The notes under the pieces are model-generated. The model was not told where the DNA came from. It did no database searches and saw only the letters and a list, made by a program, of their open reading frames with translations. A stretch of DNA of 64,000 nucleotides from assembly GCF_014189535.1 (NCBI RefSeq), contig NZ_CP050305.1, forward strand, positions 139,485 to 203,484, read 5' to 3'. This document shows positions 38,151 through 48,157 of this stretch, in pieces. Source of the stretch: Rhizobium lusitanum. Lineage in GTDB: Bacteria > Pseudomonadota > Alphaproteobacteria > Rhizobiales > Rhizobiaceae. The translations under genes and the position numbers were made by a program. Position 1 is the stretch's first letter. Each line of letters starts with the position of its first letter.

Positions 38151-38578
38151 CGCTTTATTTGCTCGATGAAAATGTTCTCCGTGAACTCAAGCACGGCGGG
38201 CACAAGAACGTGCATCAATGGATCGCGACGGTCGATGACACGGACCTTCGGCTGAGTGTCGCGACGCTATTCGAAAAGCGTCGGGGAGCCGAAGCATTGA
38301 TGAAGCGTGATCCGGAATGCGCTCGACGGATACTTGATGGCATCGAGACGCTCGAAAAATCGTTCTCTGATCGTATCATTCCAATCGACGGGCCGGTTGT
38401 CGCAGAATGGACGCGACTTCTCGGAAACAAGAACTAGGACCGATGGGACGTTGCACTGGCCGCGACCGCACGCGTTCACGGTCTGATAATTGTGACGCGA
38501 AACGTTTCCGATTTCACGGGGCGCGGTGTTAGAATCCTCAATCCGTTCAAGTCGCCCCCGGAAATTCTGAATATTTAG
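38147..38578 (+). pseudogene. PIN-domain toxin interrupted by an in-frame stop
   Basis: The frame runs YLLDENVLRELKHGGHKN to LLGNKN, then a TAG (38435-38437), then continues without frame change as DRWDVALAATARVHGLIIVT, then RNVSDFTGRGVRILNPF to a TAG at 38576-38578. Read through, it is a normal ~143-residue VapC-like protein with all PIN acidic motifs. The single nonsense codon removes the last third including catalytic Asp residues, so the toxin is probably dead and the antitoxin unopposed. Confidence 0.8.
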
Positions 38579-38702
38579 GCTATCGCTTTGATGCGTAGCG
38601 CATCGTTCGGGGTAAGCCAAAGGCATGGTTTGCATCGTCGCTTCTAGCGTAGGGCTTAGCGTGGAAACGACCTGTGAGAGTGGTCATAGTAGCTGCGCCC
38701 GA

Positions 38703-38996
38703 TCAGGAAGCCTCCTCCGATTGGGTAAGTCGGCTGTCGAAGGTGAAGGTATCACGGCCGGGCCTGTAACCCTTTGCTCGCTTTTGCCGTAGAAGTTCCA
38801 GGAACGCTTCTACAGCTCGTTTTTCGCTCGAAAATACGTCTATACGTCGTTGTCCCCTGGTGCCTAGCCGCCCCCATATCCGCACCAGCGAAGTCTCGCC
38901 AAATAGCGTCGGCTCGAGCGAGATCTCATAGAAGCGCGCCATGTTCCTGGCGGGGTCGATGCGCTGAATGTGAAGTCGATAAGGTTGCGGGCTCAT
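38703..38996 (-). CDS. WGR-domain protein
   Basis: 97 residues from the ATG at 38996; a longer upstream frame exists but lacks similarity. It is a single WGR domain: NMARFYEISLEPTLFGETSL, then VRIWGRLGTRGQRRIDVF, then AVEAFLELLRQKRAKGY. WGR domains occur in bacterial stand-alone proteins and in PARPs and probably bind nucleic acid. Stand-alone versions are frequent on rhizobial plasmids. Confidence 0.85.
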   Translation of the reverse strand: MSPQPYRLHIQRIDPARNMARFYEISLEPTLFGETSLVRIWGRLGTRGQRRIDVFSSEKRAVEAFLELLRQKRAKGYRPGRDTFTFDSRLTQSEEAS

Positions 38997-39370
38997 GGCA
39001 AAAGAGTCGCACGCGTACGGTTTTGCGTCCAATGAGAGGTTTGAATCGGTTCGGCCTAAATGATTCAACCATTTGATGGGATCGAGGAGGGTAGGGCAGG
39101 CATGATAATGCTGGCCGCAATATTTGGAGCCATCATCGTCTCGTTCCAGGTCGAGTGGCAATCAGCATGAAGCCGAGAAGTGGCGAGCGATAAATTTCTC
39201 GGCGCGATCAGCCCAGTGAAGCATGGTTCCCGCCCTACGCCTGCACCAGGGCATTGGGCAACAGTAGGAGACGGCGTCTCGCCACTGGTGTTAGAACCAA
39301 TGAGCATTCAGGCACTCGGCGCGAATAGGCAGAAGATCAGCCGAGCTGTATGGCGCCTATAGCGCTGCTC

Positions 39371-39739
39371 TTATTCATCGCCGTAATTTGCTGGCAAATG
39401 CAGCTCGACCTCCATCGAGTCGTGCAACACACGACCAATGCCGATGAAGTCGGCATGGGCAAATCGGAAAAGAAGTAGATGGCGCGGCTGACGGACTATG
39501 CCGCTCTCATGCCTCGCGCGTTCTCGGCTGTGCCGCAGATGGTAACTGCAAACATGATCGCCCAGTTCGGGTCGCTCGATAATTCCGATGCGTTGGGGTT
39601 CAGCGGCAATGTCCCGCATGGCGGTCACCAAAAGGCGTTCGTATCTAAGACGGGCGAGTTCGCCGAATTTGTCCTGCGTCCAGGCAAGCATATCGAGGAT
39701 GTCGGCTTGCGCCGACGTGGAAATACGGAATGCGGGCAT
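39371..39739 (-). CDS. parE: ParE-family toxin
   Basis: 122 residues. N-terminal RISTSAQADILDMLAWTQDK, then FGELARLRYERLL, and C-terminal GIVRQPRHLLLFRF and FIGIGRVLHDSMEVELHL fit ParE, a gyrase inhibitor. It starts three bases after the ParD stop on the same strand. Confidence 0.9.
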   Translation of the reverse strand: MPAFRISTSAQADILDMLAWTQDKFGELARLRYERLLVTAMRDIAAEPQRIGIIERPELGDHVCSYHLRHSRERARHESGIVRQPRHLLLFRFAHADFIGIGRVLHDSMEVELHLPANYGDE

Positions 39740-39742
39740 GAG

Positions 39743-40036
39743 TTACCGGGACATATTCTTGACGCGCTGGCCAGCTTGCCGTCCGAGCCCAGTGATAAAC
39801 CCTTCGAGTTCGTCGTCATTCACATCAGCGAAGCGGCCGCCCTCGATATCCGAGAACCCAACGCGAGCTGCTTCGCGTAAAGATTCCAGCTTGGCGACGT
39901 CAAGGGCATCGCGCTGCTCGACCAGCCGCAAGCCGTCGCGTAGAACCTCACTCGCGTTCTGATAGCGGCCTGACTTTACCAACTTGTCGATTACTGCTTC
40001 GTGGTATTCGGTGAGGACAACGTTTCGTGTTGGCAT
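39743..40036 (-). CDS. parD: ParD-family antitoxin
   Basis: 97 residues. Ribbon-helix-helix NVVLTEYHEAVIDKLVKSGR, then YQNASEVLRDGLRLVEQRD is the ParD/CopG signature. The C-terminus (FADVNDDELEGFITGLGRQA) should neutralise ParE. A palindrome 46-66 bases upstream is the likely operator. Confidence 0.92.
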   Translation of the reverse strand: MPTRNVVLTEYHEAVIDKLVKSGRYQNASEVLRDGLRLVEQRDALDVAKLESLREAARVGFSDIEGGRFADVNDDELEGFITGLGRQAGQRVKNMSR

Positions 40037-40081
40037 TTACGATTCTCCGGTCAGCTGATGTCCAAGTGCGCTTCTATCACC

Positions 40082-40102
40082 ATATGGCATATTATGCCAT
40101 AA
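40082..40102. promoter_or_regulatory. Operator-like palindrome of parDE
   Basis: TATGGCAT-ATT-ATGCCATA, perfect eight-base arms extended by one base on each side, upstream of parD. The A/T-rich centre could overlap a promoter. Confidence 0.6.
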
Positions 40103-40968
40103 GACCGACACCTCAAATAGAGCTGATCGGATTTGAGGGCTTGAAGAGCCGACGCTCGATACGACCAAGAGTATGCTGTAGAGCGCAACTGTGAGCGATA
40201 AGCCCAGGATGTACGGACTATCGACTAATTTTACGGGGATATCCAAATAATAACTGCAGGATATTCCCGTATATCTCCATCACGAACTGCGAAGATTGCC
40301 CGCATAATTAGAGGATTGGGCAATGGGCAAACTTTAGAAGCCGCGATGGCTTTTCGCTGGTCACAATGGATCTCATGAAACAGCTCGCAAAAGATTGGTG
40401 AACTCATGTGATGAAGGTTTTCCAGCCGTAGCGCCCGTCGGGCGGCGCGTTAGCGGCCGGAGTGAGCTCGCGACAAATGCCGCGCATTTGTAATGCGGCG
40501 CACGGAGCAGGCGGAGGGGTGTTGTCATGTCTGGATGGGTGCGAAACCACAGATTGAATTGCGAGACCCACAATCGAATCCACTCTTGAATATTCATATT
40601 ATATAATATACGCATATTTGCAGAGCAGATTTTAACGCGGAGGGAATGGTTTCCGAGCCGGACGATATTTTTCGGAAATGGAGGCGTTTGGTTTGACTGG
40701 TACTTTCAGGCCAATGCTATGACGGCTAACTGATCCGTATCACGCTGAAAATATTTACACTCTGGCATTTTCCATCCCGGATCGTTGTCATCCTGGATCA
40801 GTTTTATTGCGAATTTTTTGCAGTCGTTAGGCAGGCGGTGTGCTCTAAGGATGGACTGTGTGACCGGACTAGCATGTCGATATCAGAACCTGTGGCGGGA
40901 GTTGTGGAGCCTGCTAATTGCCACGATGACGCGATTTCGTCATCTTCAATATAAAACTGGAGGTTGTT
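40103..40968. other. Intergenic stretch with one repeat, no gene
   Basis: No supportable coding frame. It holds the 73-bp repeat (40445-40517), an A/T-rich zone around 40590-40620 (TATTATATAATATACGCATA) and, near 40960, the ribosome-binding site of the next gene. Confidence 0.45.
40445..40517 (+). repeat. 73-bp RIME/REP-like repeat, copy A
   Basis: Matches 47958-48030 at 61 of 73 positions in the same orientation. The core ACAAATGC...GCATTTGT is a hairpin. Differences between copies fall mainly in the loop and in stem positions, which suggests a conserved structure. The two copies bracket the Rhs segment. Confidence 0.7.
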
Positions 40969-41442
40969 ATGCGGAAAGTAATCGGGGTATTCGCCATATG
41001 TTTGGCAATGACTGGAAATGCAATGGCAGCACCTGTCATCACCTTCTACAAGAAGCAGGGTGAAAGCAATGTCGATTGCCGCATCTCGATGGGCAATGGC
41101 GAGATCAGCTTCAAGAGTTCGAGCAATGCTTGCACCAACGATGACGATTATTATTTCTCGATATCGGGCGCTGAAGACGGTGTCAAATTCGGAATTTACA
41201 ATAGTGGCGACTGCAAGACCAATGAGAGCTACGCCACCTACAAGATGGGCAATGGCGACTCGAACCGCAATATCCGCATTACCGCTGTCGACGCGAGCCG
41301 GGGACTGAGCGAAAACCGCCTCATCCACGATACGCTATTGGCCGGTGGATCGTCGGCCAGCGGGCAATTGCACGGCAAGGTTTCATGCTTGAAAGTTTGG
41401 GATATGTCTCGTGACTCCAAAATGATGGTGCTTCCCAAATAA
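40969..41442 (+). CDS. Small secreted protein of unknown function
   Basis: 157 residues with a Sec signal peptide (VIGVFAICLAMTGNAMA) and GGAGG six bases before the ATG. The mature protein has four cysteines and a polar, glycine- and asparagine-rich sequence (YKMGNGDSNRNIRITAVDAS). No family recognised. It is first in a plus-strand series with the hypothetical at 41594 and the Rhs protein. Confidence 0.7.
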   Translation: MRKVIGVFAICLAMTGNAMAAPVITFYKKQGESNVDCRISMGNGEISFKSSSNACTNDDDYYFSISGAEDGVKFGIYNSGDCKTNESYATYKMGNGDSNRNIRITAVDASRGLSENRLIHDTLLAGGSSASGQLHGKVSCLKVWDMSRDSKMMVLPK

Positions 41443-41593
41443 TCCATCACGGACCCAAGCCTGAATTTTCGCAGTCTAGCCAATCATGCTGGCGAGTAAC
41501 GGGTGGAACAATCCTCCCGTTACGTGGACTATGCCTTGGTCAGACGACGGAAGTTTATTTTGTATCTAAAACGTTGAAAAACAGGGTGCAAAT

Positions 41594-42568
41594 ATGAACA
41601 GCGCAAACAAACAGGCACGGACGTCACAATGGACGAACCTGGAGACGTTCGAACCAAGGGTGACGTCGCCGACAAACAGACTCTATCGAAACGGCAGACA
41701 ACAGGCGGAGGTGACGGTCGTCCTGCGGGCGATCGACGCCAATAGTCAGGTCGTTAGCCTGAGCGACGAGCAACGAAGAAGCGTGCGCTTGATCGACTAC
41801 GATAGTGGTGAGCCTCTGTCGGGCGTTCCCGCGTCGGGCATTGTCGAAGGTGGCTGGGGGGCAACACAAACCCGCAACGAATACGAATTCTTTCCGGGGA
41901 ACCGCGCTGCCTCCGAGCCACGGGCAAACGAACCCGGTTTCGAGTTCTTCACATGGTATGTCCAGACCGTCGAATCCTCACCGAAAAAAATCGGTTGTCA
42001 GGTGACCAGAGATACCGACACGATTTTCAAATCCAATGCCGATAATTTTAAAAAGTCTGTCGAACTACTGCCGCAGCGGCTACCGAGCGCGCACGAGACC
42101 CGGGCCGTCGATTATCCATGGGAAGTGCGACGCGTTACCGGCGGCGAAAACGATTGGGACACCACGTCAGTCGATTACTACTATTGCGGACTTTCGGTCG
42201 ATGGCAGCCGAGTTCAGTTTCGTTCGTTCATTGCAGTGCCTGCCAGCATGATCCAGTGGGAGAGCAGCAATCCTGCAAGCGAACTGTTCACATTCACTGG
42301 CTACGGTGCTCCTGGCAGTACAAGCGCAGTCTATGCGATGCCTGCGATATTTGACAGCCGTAAGCATAATGCGATCACAGCGCCGCGAAGCGGCGAAGGG
42401 ATAATCGTCGCAATCCGCGACGTCGGTATCAGGTCGAGCAATGCGCAAAACCCGAACCGCTCGCCATGCAATATTTCGGCTATGGATGAATTCGGGACGG
42501 AACATCTCCTGCGCGTCGAATTCAAGTCGTCGTCAAACCGCAACGAACTTGTGATCAGCCGCCGCTAA
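41594..42568 (+). CDS. Hypothetical protein upstream of the Rhs gene
   Basis: 324 residues, no signal peptide or membrane segment, mainly predicted beta. Segments such as RLYRNGRQQAEVTVVLRAID and LLRVEFKSSSNRNELVIS suggest two Ig-like or carbohydrate-binding-like modules, but no family is identified. The gap to the Rhs gene is 83 bases, so it may be a carrier or partner of that protein. Confidence 0.65.
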   Translation: MNSANKQARTSQWTNLETFEPRVTSPTNRLYRNGRQQAEVTVVLRAIDANSQVVSLSDEQRRSVRLIDYDSGEPLSGVPASGIVEGGWGATQTRNEYEFFPGNRAASEPRANEPGFEFFTWYVQTVESSPKKIGCQVTRDTDTIFKSNADNFKKSVELLPQRLPSAHETRAVDYPWEVRRVTGGENDWDTTSVDYYYCGLSVDGSRVQFRSFIAVPASMIQWESSNPASELFTFTGYGAPGSTSAVYAMPAIFDSRKHNAITAPRSGEGIIVAIRDVGIRSSNAQNPNRSPCNISAMDEFGTEHLLRVEFKSSSNRNELVISRR

Positions 42569-42651
42569 CTAGCCCGTGTGCAGCGTTCACAATCGAACGC
42601 ACGCACCCGCTTGTTCGCCCATCCCTCAGCCTTTTTCGACGAGGTTCTGCA

Positions 42652-45600
42652 ATGACCACATCCGATGGTGAAGCACGGTCACCAAGCCCAACGGTGCGCT
42701 CGAACGCTTTTAATTTTCTCAGTTTCGTCGAAACCGGTGTCGATCCGCGTACGGGCCTCTATACGGTCAGTGTTTCGTTGCCCGATTTGCCTACCAACGG
42801 ACTGACGGGACCGGTTGCACCGATCGGGCTGGCGTTCAGTCCCATGCAGCCTGACGATCGTGGGATCGGCATCGGATGGTCTTTGCGTATGAGTGCCTAC
42901 GACCGCTCGGCGAAACAGTTGCGCCTATCGACTGGCGAACTCTACAAGGCGACGGATACGGGATCGCGTCTCGTCGTCGAAGATCAGAAGCTGCAGAATT
43001 TCCACGTCGAAAAACGCGGCAACGACCTGGTGGTGGTTTATAAATCCGGCGTCACTGAAGTGCTGTCGAACGGCAACGGACTTTACGATGTTTATTTGCC
43101 GTCGGTGATCCGGTCGCCCGAGGGGCGCTCGGTCAATCTGAGCTATTCGCTGTTTCTTGGCCATCGGATCCTGAGCGAGGTTCGCGACGACAGTCAGCGC
43201 ATACTGACGATCGAACGCAACACCGGGCAGGTGCGTATTGCATTCCATCCAGACACCCAATCTGCTGCGGTGTTCACACTTGTGCTTCAGAACGACCTAG
43301 TGACGCAATTGCGATTGCCGGTCGAAAACGCGGCGTGTTGGCGCTTCCAGTATCGGATGTTGCTCGGCTTGCCGTTGATTAGCCGGCTGGAGTCGCCGAC
43401 CGGTGGCGTGGATATCCTGAACTATCAGGAGAATGGCCACCAGTTTCCAGTGGGCGCGCCACAGAATTATCTGCCGTATTTGATCGAACACATACGGGCG
43501 CCGGGTGCGGGTCAGCCGCCGATGCGAACTGTGTACCGATATTCCAGCCGCAATTTCCTCGGTAGGGATGCGCCGGGGCTTATATGGTCCGATGACGTGG
43601 ACAATCTTTATAAGGTGTTGGCCGACTACCAGTACGAATCGACCGAGATGGTGATGGACGATGCGGTCGACACGAGTGAAGCCGTGCGGATAACACGACG
43701 CGTCTACAATCGTTTTCATCTGCTGGTGACGGAAGAAGTCAATCAACAGGGTCACGTTCGGCTGCAGGACATCGAATATCACGAGCATCCGGGGCGCCCG
43801 TTTGCCGAGCAGGCGCCGTGGTGCCAGTTGCCTCACCGCGTGGTCAAGTCGTTCTATCGGACCGCATCGACCGACATACGGCGCGACGAGACAGTCAGCA
43901 CGACATTCGATGAGTACGGTAATCTGTTGCAGCAGGTCGATGCCGCCGGAATGATTGAGGAATACACGTATTATGGAGCAGAGGGCGAGGCCGACTGCCC
44001 CACCGACCCGTTCGGCTTCGTAAGATTTGTAAAGGAAAAACGCGTCACGCCCGCGCCATCGGTAAGCGACACTTCGGTAATTGCGACACGTTGCGGATAT
44101 GCCATCCTGCCATCGTTCGTAAGCGGGCAAGCCCATATCGTGCAGACCCGTGAATCGCGTTTTGAGCTCGCCGGCGAAACGGAGCGGCTACTGGCGCAAA
44201 AGGATATCGCGTATATCGATACGCTGTCCGATCCATCACATCATGGGCGCGTGCGATCGGAAACCGTCACTTATAACGGTTTTTCGACGCAGACATTTCA
44301 CAGCTACGCCATACAGAACGAAGCACTAAAGACGACAACCACGGTGGTCGGATTTGACGGCACACAGCGCAACACGGTGATGACACGTTCGATACTCACC
44401 GGGCGTGATCTGGAAATCCAGAATGAAGACGGCGCGACAGTACGTTTCGAGTACGACGCGTTGGGGCGTGTGATTGGCGAGATCACGGCGCCGGGTACAG
44501 AATTCGAAGCGAAACGCCATTACACTTATGCGCTCGCAGCTCTTTCCGGCGATCCGGTCGATATGCAAGCTGTTGACGTCAATGGCATTGCGACGTGGAC
44601 GTACTACGACGGGCACAATCGCACCATCCGTATTGAGCGCGAAGATGCGGACCAGTCGGACAAGCCGCTACGGATTGTTTACGAGGCACAATACGACGCA
44701 AGAGACCAACTAACGAGTGAAAAGCAGGTTGATTGGCTTGAGGGCAAAGCCCTCGCGGTGACGCGTGTTCATGGCTACGACGATTGGGGTCAACGGTGCT
44801 GCACAGTGCGGCCAGGCGGTGTTAAGGAACATCACGAAACCGACCCGGTGGCTCTCGCTGAAACAGCCTGGATTGAGGCGGCAGACACCGTGCGTTCGGG
44901 CAAGATGGTCACAACTTATAACCTGTTTGGCAAGCCGGAATCGATCGAACGCTTCGATGTTGAAGAGAACACGGTCAGTGTCGCGCGCAAAGAGTATGAT
45001 GGTCTTGGCCACTGTGTGCGAGAATTCGATCCGGCCGGAAATTCGACACGATTTGCCTACGATGCGTTCGACCGGCTGACGCAGCACATCTTGCCGGACG
45101 GCACCACGATCGAACATGCCTATGCGCTGCATGACGGCGGCGATCATCCGGTTGCGCTGTGGGTGAGCCACGCTGGCGGGATGGCACGTGTTAGCGCGGG
45201 TGAACAGACGTTTGATGGTCTGGGACGTCTCCTCAGCCGCACGGTCGGCGGACGTCGGCGCGTGTTTTCATATCAAGCGGGCCAATCACAACCCACCAAT
45301 GAAACTACGCCCGCCGGCAGCGTGATCGAATACCGCTACGAGCCGCGCTTGACCCGAGAACCGGTGCGCCGTATCGCCGAAGGCGTCGACACCGAGTATG
45401 GGTTTCATCCAAAACATGCTGGGCTAATATTCACACGCGAGGCAGGCGCGGACTATCAGCTTGAATATTTTCCGTCAGGCAGTTTGCAGCGCGAACGGTG
45501 GAACGGAAGCGGTGACGTGTCCGAGGCCAGTCATGCTATGTCGCTGGGTGGACTGCCGTTAGGTTACACCGACCGCTTCGGCCGGACGCAGCAGATGGAG

Positions 45601-47496
45601 TACGACAATACGGGTCGGCTCGCGCAAATCCGCTACGCATCGTTGACCAGTACTCTGGATTACGATTCGCTGGGTCGGCTCGCGCACTGTACAACCCGCG
45701 ACGCCGCGGATCAGATTGCGCTCACGATTGCGCCGCGCTACGACGACCTCGGACGAGAGATTGAGCGCACGCTGTCACGCGAAGGCACTGCCCATCAGAT
45801 ACTGACACAGCGCTACACCTCGACCGATCAGATCGCGAAACGCACATTGCGTTCGGGCTCAGAGGTTCTGCGCGACGAGACATACGAATATGACGCGCTC
45901 GGCCGTCTGGTGGCGTATCAGTGCACGGGAACCAAGCGCCCGCGCGATCCTTACGGCAAGGATGTCACGCTCCAGCATTATGAATACGACGTGTGGAACA
46001 ATATCGTGTCGCTCAAAACTGGCTTCGACGGCGGCGAGGATATTGCGCGATTTCAATATGAGAATTCAGCCGATCCGACACAGTTGACTGGCGTGAGCCA
46101 TAGCCACCCAGATTATCCCGCGTCGTTGACGTTGCACTACGACGTGGACGGCAACCTCACCAAGTCAGGCGAATTGACTTATCGTTATGATGCGCTCGGC
46201 CGCCTGGAAGCCGTTGCGCACGGTGTGAACGGGGTGCTTGCGCAATATCGCTACGATGGGCTGGACCGAGTGGCTACGATCGAATCGACAGGCAGCCCTG
46301 CTGCGCAACGCACCTACCGCGAGGGGAAGCTTGCGAGTGAAGTGCAGGGCGATGTTGAGCGCAGCTATCTCCACGAGGGTAGGCTGCTGCTGGCCCAGCA
46401 CGACGGTGGCCCACAGGCACGCTCGATTCTTTATGGCACCGACTTTCAGCTTAGCGTGCTGCGTGCGGTGGCCGGCGACAGTGAGCGCGACCTGGCTTAT
46501 ACGCCGTATGGTTTCCTGCCGGCTGACGCCACGTTGCCAGGGGTACCAGGGTTCAATGGTGAACCGCGTGATCCGATCATGCTCAGCTATCTCTCTGGAA
46601 ACGGGCGACGTCTCTATGATCCCGCGCTGATGCGGTTTTGCAGCCCGGACAGCCTCAGTCCATTTGGAGGCGGCGGATTGAACGCCTATGCATATTGTCT
46701 CGGCGATCCGGTGAACCGGGTTGATCCGACCGGTCAATTGAGCTGGCAGGCGATACTAGGCATCGTGCTGAGTGCGGCGGCCATCGTTGTGACGGTCGCT
46801 TCGCTTGGAACAGGTGCTGCGATTTCTGCTGGGATGATACAGGCAGGGGCCGCATTGACGACGTTCGCGACAGTGCCGTCCGCGACGGTCTCGGGCGTGG
46901 TCGCTACCGCGATGAGTGTGACGGGTATAGTGGAAAGTGCTGCGGCGATCGCTTCGGCGTCATTGTCGGAGAAGTCGCCCGAAGCGGCAGGAATGCTCGG
47001 CTGGGTGTCGCTCGGGCTCGGCATCGGCTCCGCGGCGTATGGCGCTTATGGCGCGGTCACGCAAGTCGCACGGGCAGCCACCGGAACCGTCTCTAAAGCC
47101 GCGCGTAACATTGCCGTGGCACGATCGGCCGTCGATGTGGTCTCCCGGACACAAGGTGCGGCTGGCCAGTTCGGTGCGACGTTTGCCAGCGAGATGCCGG
47201 CCTGGGTAGGGTATACGATGACGGGGCTTTCGCTTGCGTTGACCGGCGCGAGCTGGGGAGGTGCCCATCGGCAAGCGGCACATGCGCGAAGCACCGGTCG
47301 CTATCCGCTGGCGCTCGCCGGAGAGATGGAGATGAGCCCTGCCGGTCCACAACCGGTTGATCTATCGAGCAGCGAAGACGGCGGGGCACCGGCTGTCTTA
47401 TTGAGCTTGCGTGGAATTCCGGAATCGCCGGGTGTACTGTCGTCTCGTGCGAACGATGGTGTCAGGCAGGTTGGGGTGCTTACCAGGCAATCGTGA
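42652..47496 (+). CDS. Rhs/YD-repeat protein with variable C-terminus
   Basis: 1614 residues. The N-terminus (FLSFVETGVDPRTGLYTVSV, SVSLPDLPTNGLTGPVAPIG) is typical of Tc-toxin-C-like/Rhs proteins. Dozens of YD motifs follow (for example FEYDALGRVIGEI, LTYRYDALGRLEAV). The Rhs core ends near residue 1360 with YDPALMRFCSPDSLSP, then GGLNAYAYCLGDPVNRVDPTG. Such cores encase and release a C-terminal toxin. Here the 255-residue tail starts with a long hydrophobic Ala/Gly/Val region (~1365-1500), a possible membrane-active segment, with no recognised nuclease motif. No PAAR or VgrG domain is present. An IS6-type end begins one base after the stop, so any immunity gene may be lost. Confidence 0.92.
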   Translation: MTTSDGEARSPSPTVRSNAFNFLSFVETGVDPRTGLYTVSVSLPDLPTNGLTGPVAPIGLAFSPMQPDDRGIGIGWSLRMSAYDRSAKQLRLSTGELYKATDTGSRLVVEDQKLQNFHVEKRGNDLVVVYKSGVTEVLSNGNGLYDVYLPSVIRSPEGRSVNLSYSLFLGHRILSEVRDDSQRILTIERNTGQVRIAFHPDTQSAAVFTLVLQNDLVTQLRLPVENAACWRFQYRMLLGLPLISRLESPTGGVDILNYQENGHQFPVGAPQNYLPYLIEHIRAPGAGQPPMRTVYRYSSRNFLGRDAPGLIWSDDVDNLYKVLADYQYESTEMVMDDAVDTSEAVRITRRVYNRFHLLVTEEVNQQGHVRLQDIEYHEHPGRPFAEQAPWCQLPHRVVKSFYRTASTDIRRDETVSTTFDEYGNLLQQVDAAGMIEEYTYYGAEGEADCPTDPFGFVRFVKEKRVTPAPSVSDTSVIATRCGYAILPSFVSGQAHIVQTRESRFELAGETERLLAQKDIAYIDTLSDPSHHGRVRSETVTYNGFSTQTFHSYAIQNEALKTTTTVVGFDGTQRNTVMTRSILTGRDLEIQNEDGATVRFEYDALGRVIGEITAPGTEFEAKRHYTYALAALSGDPVDMQAVDVNGIATWTYYDGHNRTIRIEREDADQSDKPLRIVYEAQYDARDQLTSEKQVDWLEGKALAVTRVHGYDDWGQRCCTVRPGGVKEHHETDPVALAETAWIEAADTVRSGKMVTTYNLFGKPESIERFDVEENTVSVARKEYDGLGHCVREFDPAGNSTRFAYDAFDRLTQHILPDGTTIEHAYALHDGGDHPVALWVSHAGGMARVSAGEQTFDGLGRLLSRTVGGRRRVFSYQAGQSQPTNETTPAGSVIEYRYEPRLTREPVRRIAEGVDTEYGFHPKHAGLIFTREAGADYQLEYFPSGSLQRERWNGSGDVSEASHAMSLGGLPLGYTDRFGRTQQMEYDNTGRLAQIRYASLTSTLDYDSLGRLAHCTTRDAADQIALTIAPRYDDLGREIERTLSREGTAHQILTQRYTSTDQIAKRTLRSGSEVLRDETYEYDALGRLVAYQCTGTKRPRDPYGKDVTLQHYEYDVWNNIVSLKTGFDGGEDIARFQYENSADPTQLTGVSHSHPDYPASLTLHYDVDGNLTKSGELTYRYDALGRLEAVAHGVNGVLAQYRYDGLDRVATIESTGSPAAQRTYREGKLASEVQGDVERSYLHEGRLLLAQHDGGPQARSILYGTDFQLSVLRAVAGDSERDLAYTPYGFLPADATLPGVPGFNGEPRDPIMLSYLSGNGRRLYDPALMRFCSPDSLSPFGGGGLNAYAYCLGDPVNRVDPTGQLSWQAILGIVLSAAAIVVTVASLGTGAAISAGMIQAGAALTTFATVPSATVSGVVATAMSVTGIVESAAAIASASLSEKSPEAAGMLGWVSLGLGIGSAAYGAYGAVTQVARAATGTVSKAARNIAVARSAVDVVSRTQGAAGQFGATFASEMPAWVGYTMTGLSLALTGASWGGAHRQAAHARSTGRYPLALAGEMEMSPAGPQPVDLSSSEDGGAPAVLLSLRGIPESPGVLSSRANDGVRQVGVLTRQS

Positions 47497-47497
47497 G

Positions 47498-47646
47498 GGC
47501 ACTGTTGCAAAAAATCGTGTTGCTGTCCGAAAGAACGCCGAAGATTTTGAGCGAGACTTTTGATGAGTGATTTCAAGTGGCGTCATTTTCAGGGTGAAGT
47601 GATTTTATCGGCGGTGCGATGGTATTGCCGGGCGATGTCACCTTAA
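47498..47646 (+). pseudogene. IS6-family end and transposase N-terminal stub
   Basis: GGCACTGTTGCAAA at 47498-47511 is the terminal inverted repeat of IS6/IS26-type elements. The ATG at 47563 then encodes MSDFKWRHFQGEVILSAVRW and YCR, the hallmark N-terminus of IS6 transposases, before a stop at 47646. The rest of the element is gone. Confidence 0.88.
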
Positions 47647-48157
47647 CTTGAATTCGGATGCACGTGAGACGTTCGGCCTTGGGGATTGATCTCAGGCCAT
47701 GGCTCCGGCCGCAGTTTTCCACTCTGCGATCGCCTGAGATCCTCGATGCAGTATGGAAGCATCAGCTTCCCAAGCTGATCCTGGGATGCAGGGCTCTACT
47801 GAGTAAATGTGGGCCGCGTGCAAAAAATCCCGCTGTCGTTTCGCCTTGGCCTTCCTCGAGCATCTGTAGGGCGTGTCCATAGGTTTCCCGCAATGCCTCT
47901 GTGCGGCGCATCGCGCCGCGTTGTTCGGGGAAAGCGGCGCCGCTTGGCGTGTGGATTGCGCGTCAGCGGCCGGAGTGAGCCCGGCACAAATGCCTTACAT
48001 TTGTACCGGGGCGAACGGAGCAGGTGGAGGCAACCCGCGCCCGCCAGGTTGCGCTGAAGGGTTTGCCGGAGCCTCGTGGGAAACCTGATCGATGATACGT
48101 AGGTGACACTCGCTCGATCGAGCTTTAGCTTCCCGGAATGGTGTGCCAAATCCGAGA
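47647..48157. other. Intergenic stretch without a gene
   Basis: No supportable frame. It contains the second copy of the 73-bp repeat at 47958-48030 and otherwise sequence I do not recognise. Confidence 0.45.
47958..48030 (+). repeat. 73-bp RIME/REP-like repeat, copy B
   Basis: Same orientation as copy A. In this copy the hairpin stem extends further (GCCCGG...CCGGGGC around ACAAATG/CATTTGT). Confidence 0.7.

Noticed and set aside
40037..40246. 69-codon minus-strand frame with a hydrophobic segment upstream of parD
   Set aside because: It runs through the palindromic parDE operator and directly abuts the parD start; more likely promoter DNA than a gene.
43297..44136. 279-codon minus-strand frame inside the Rhs gene
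   Set aside because: Antisense to continuous YD repeats; no recognisable product.
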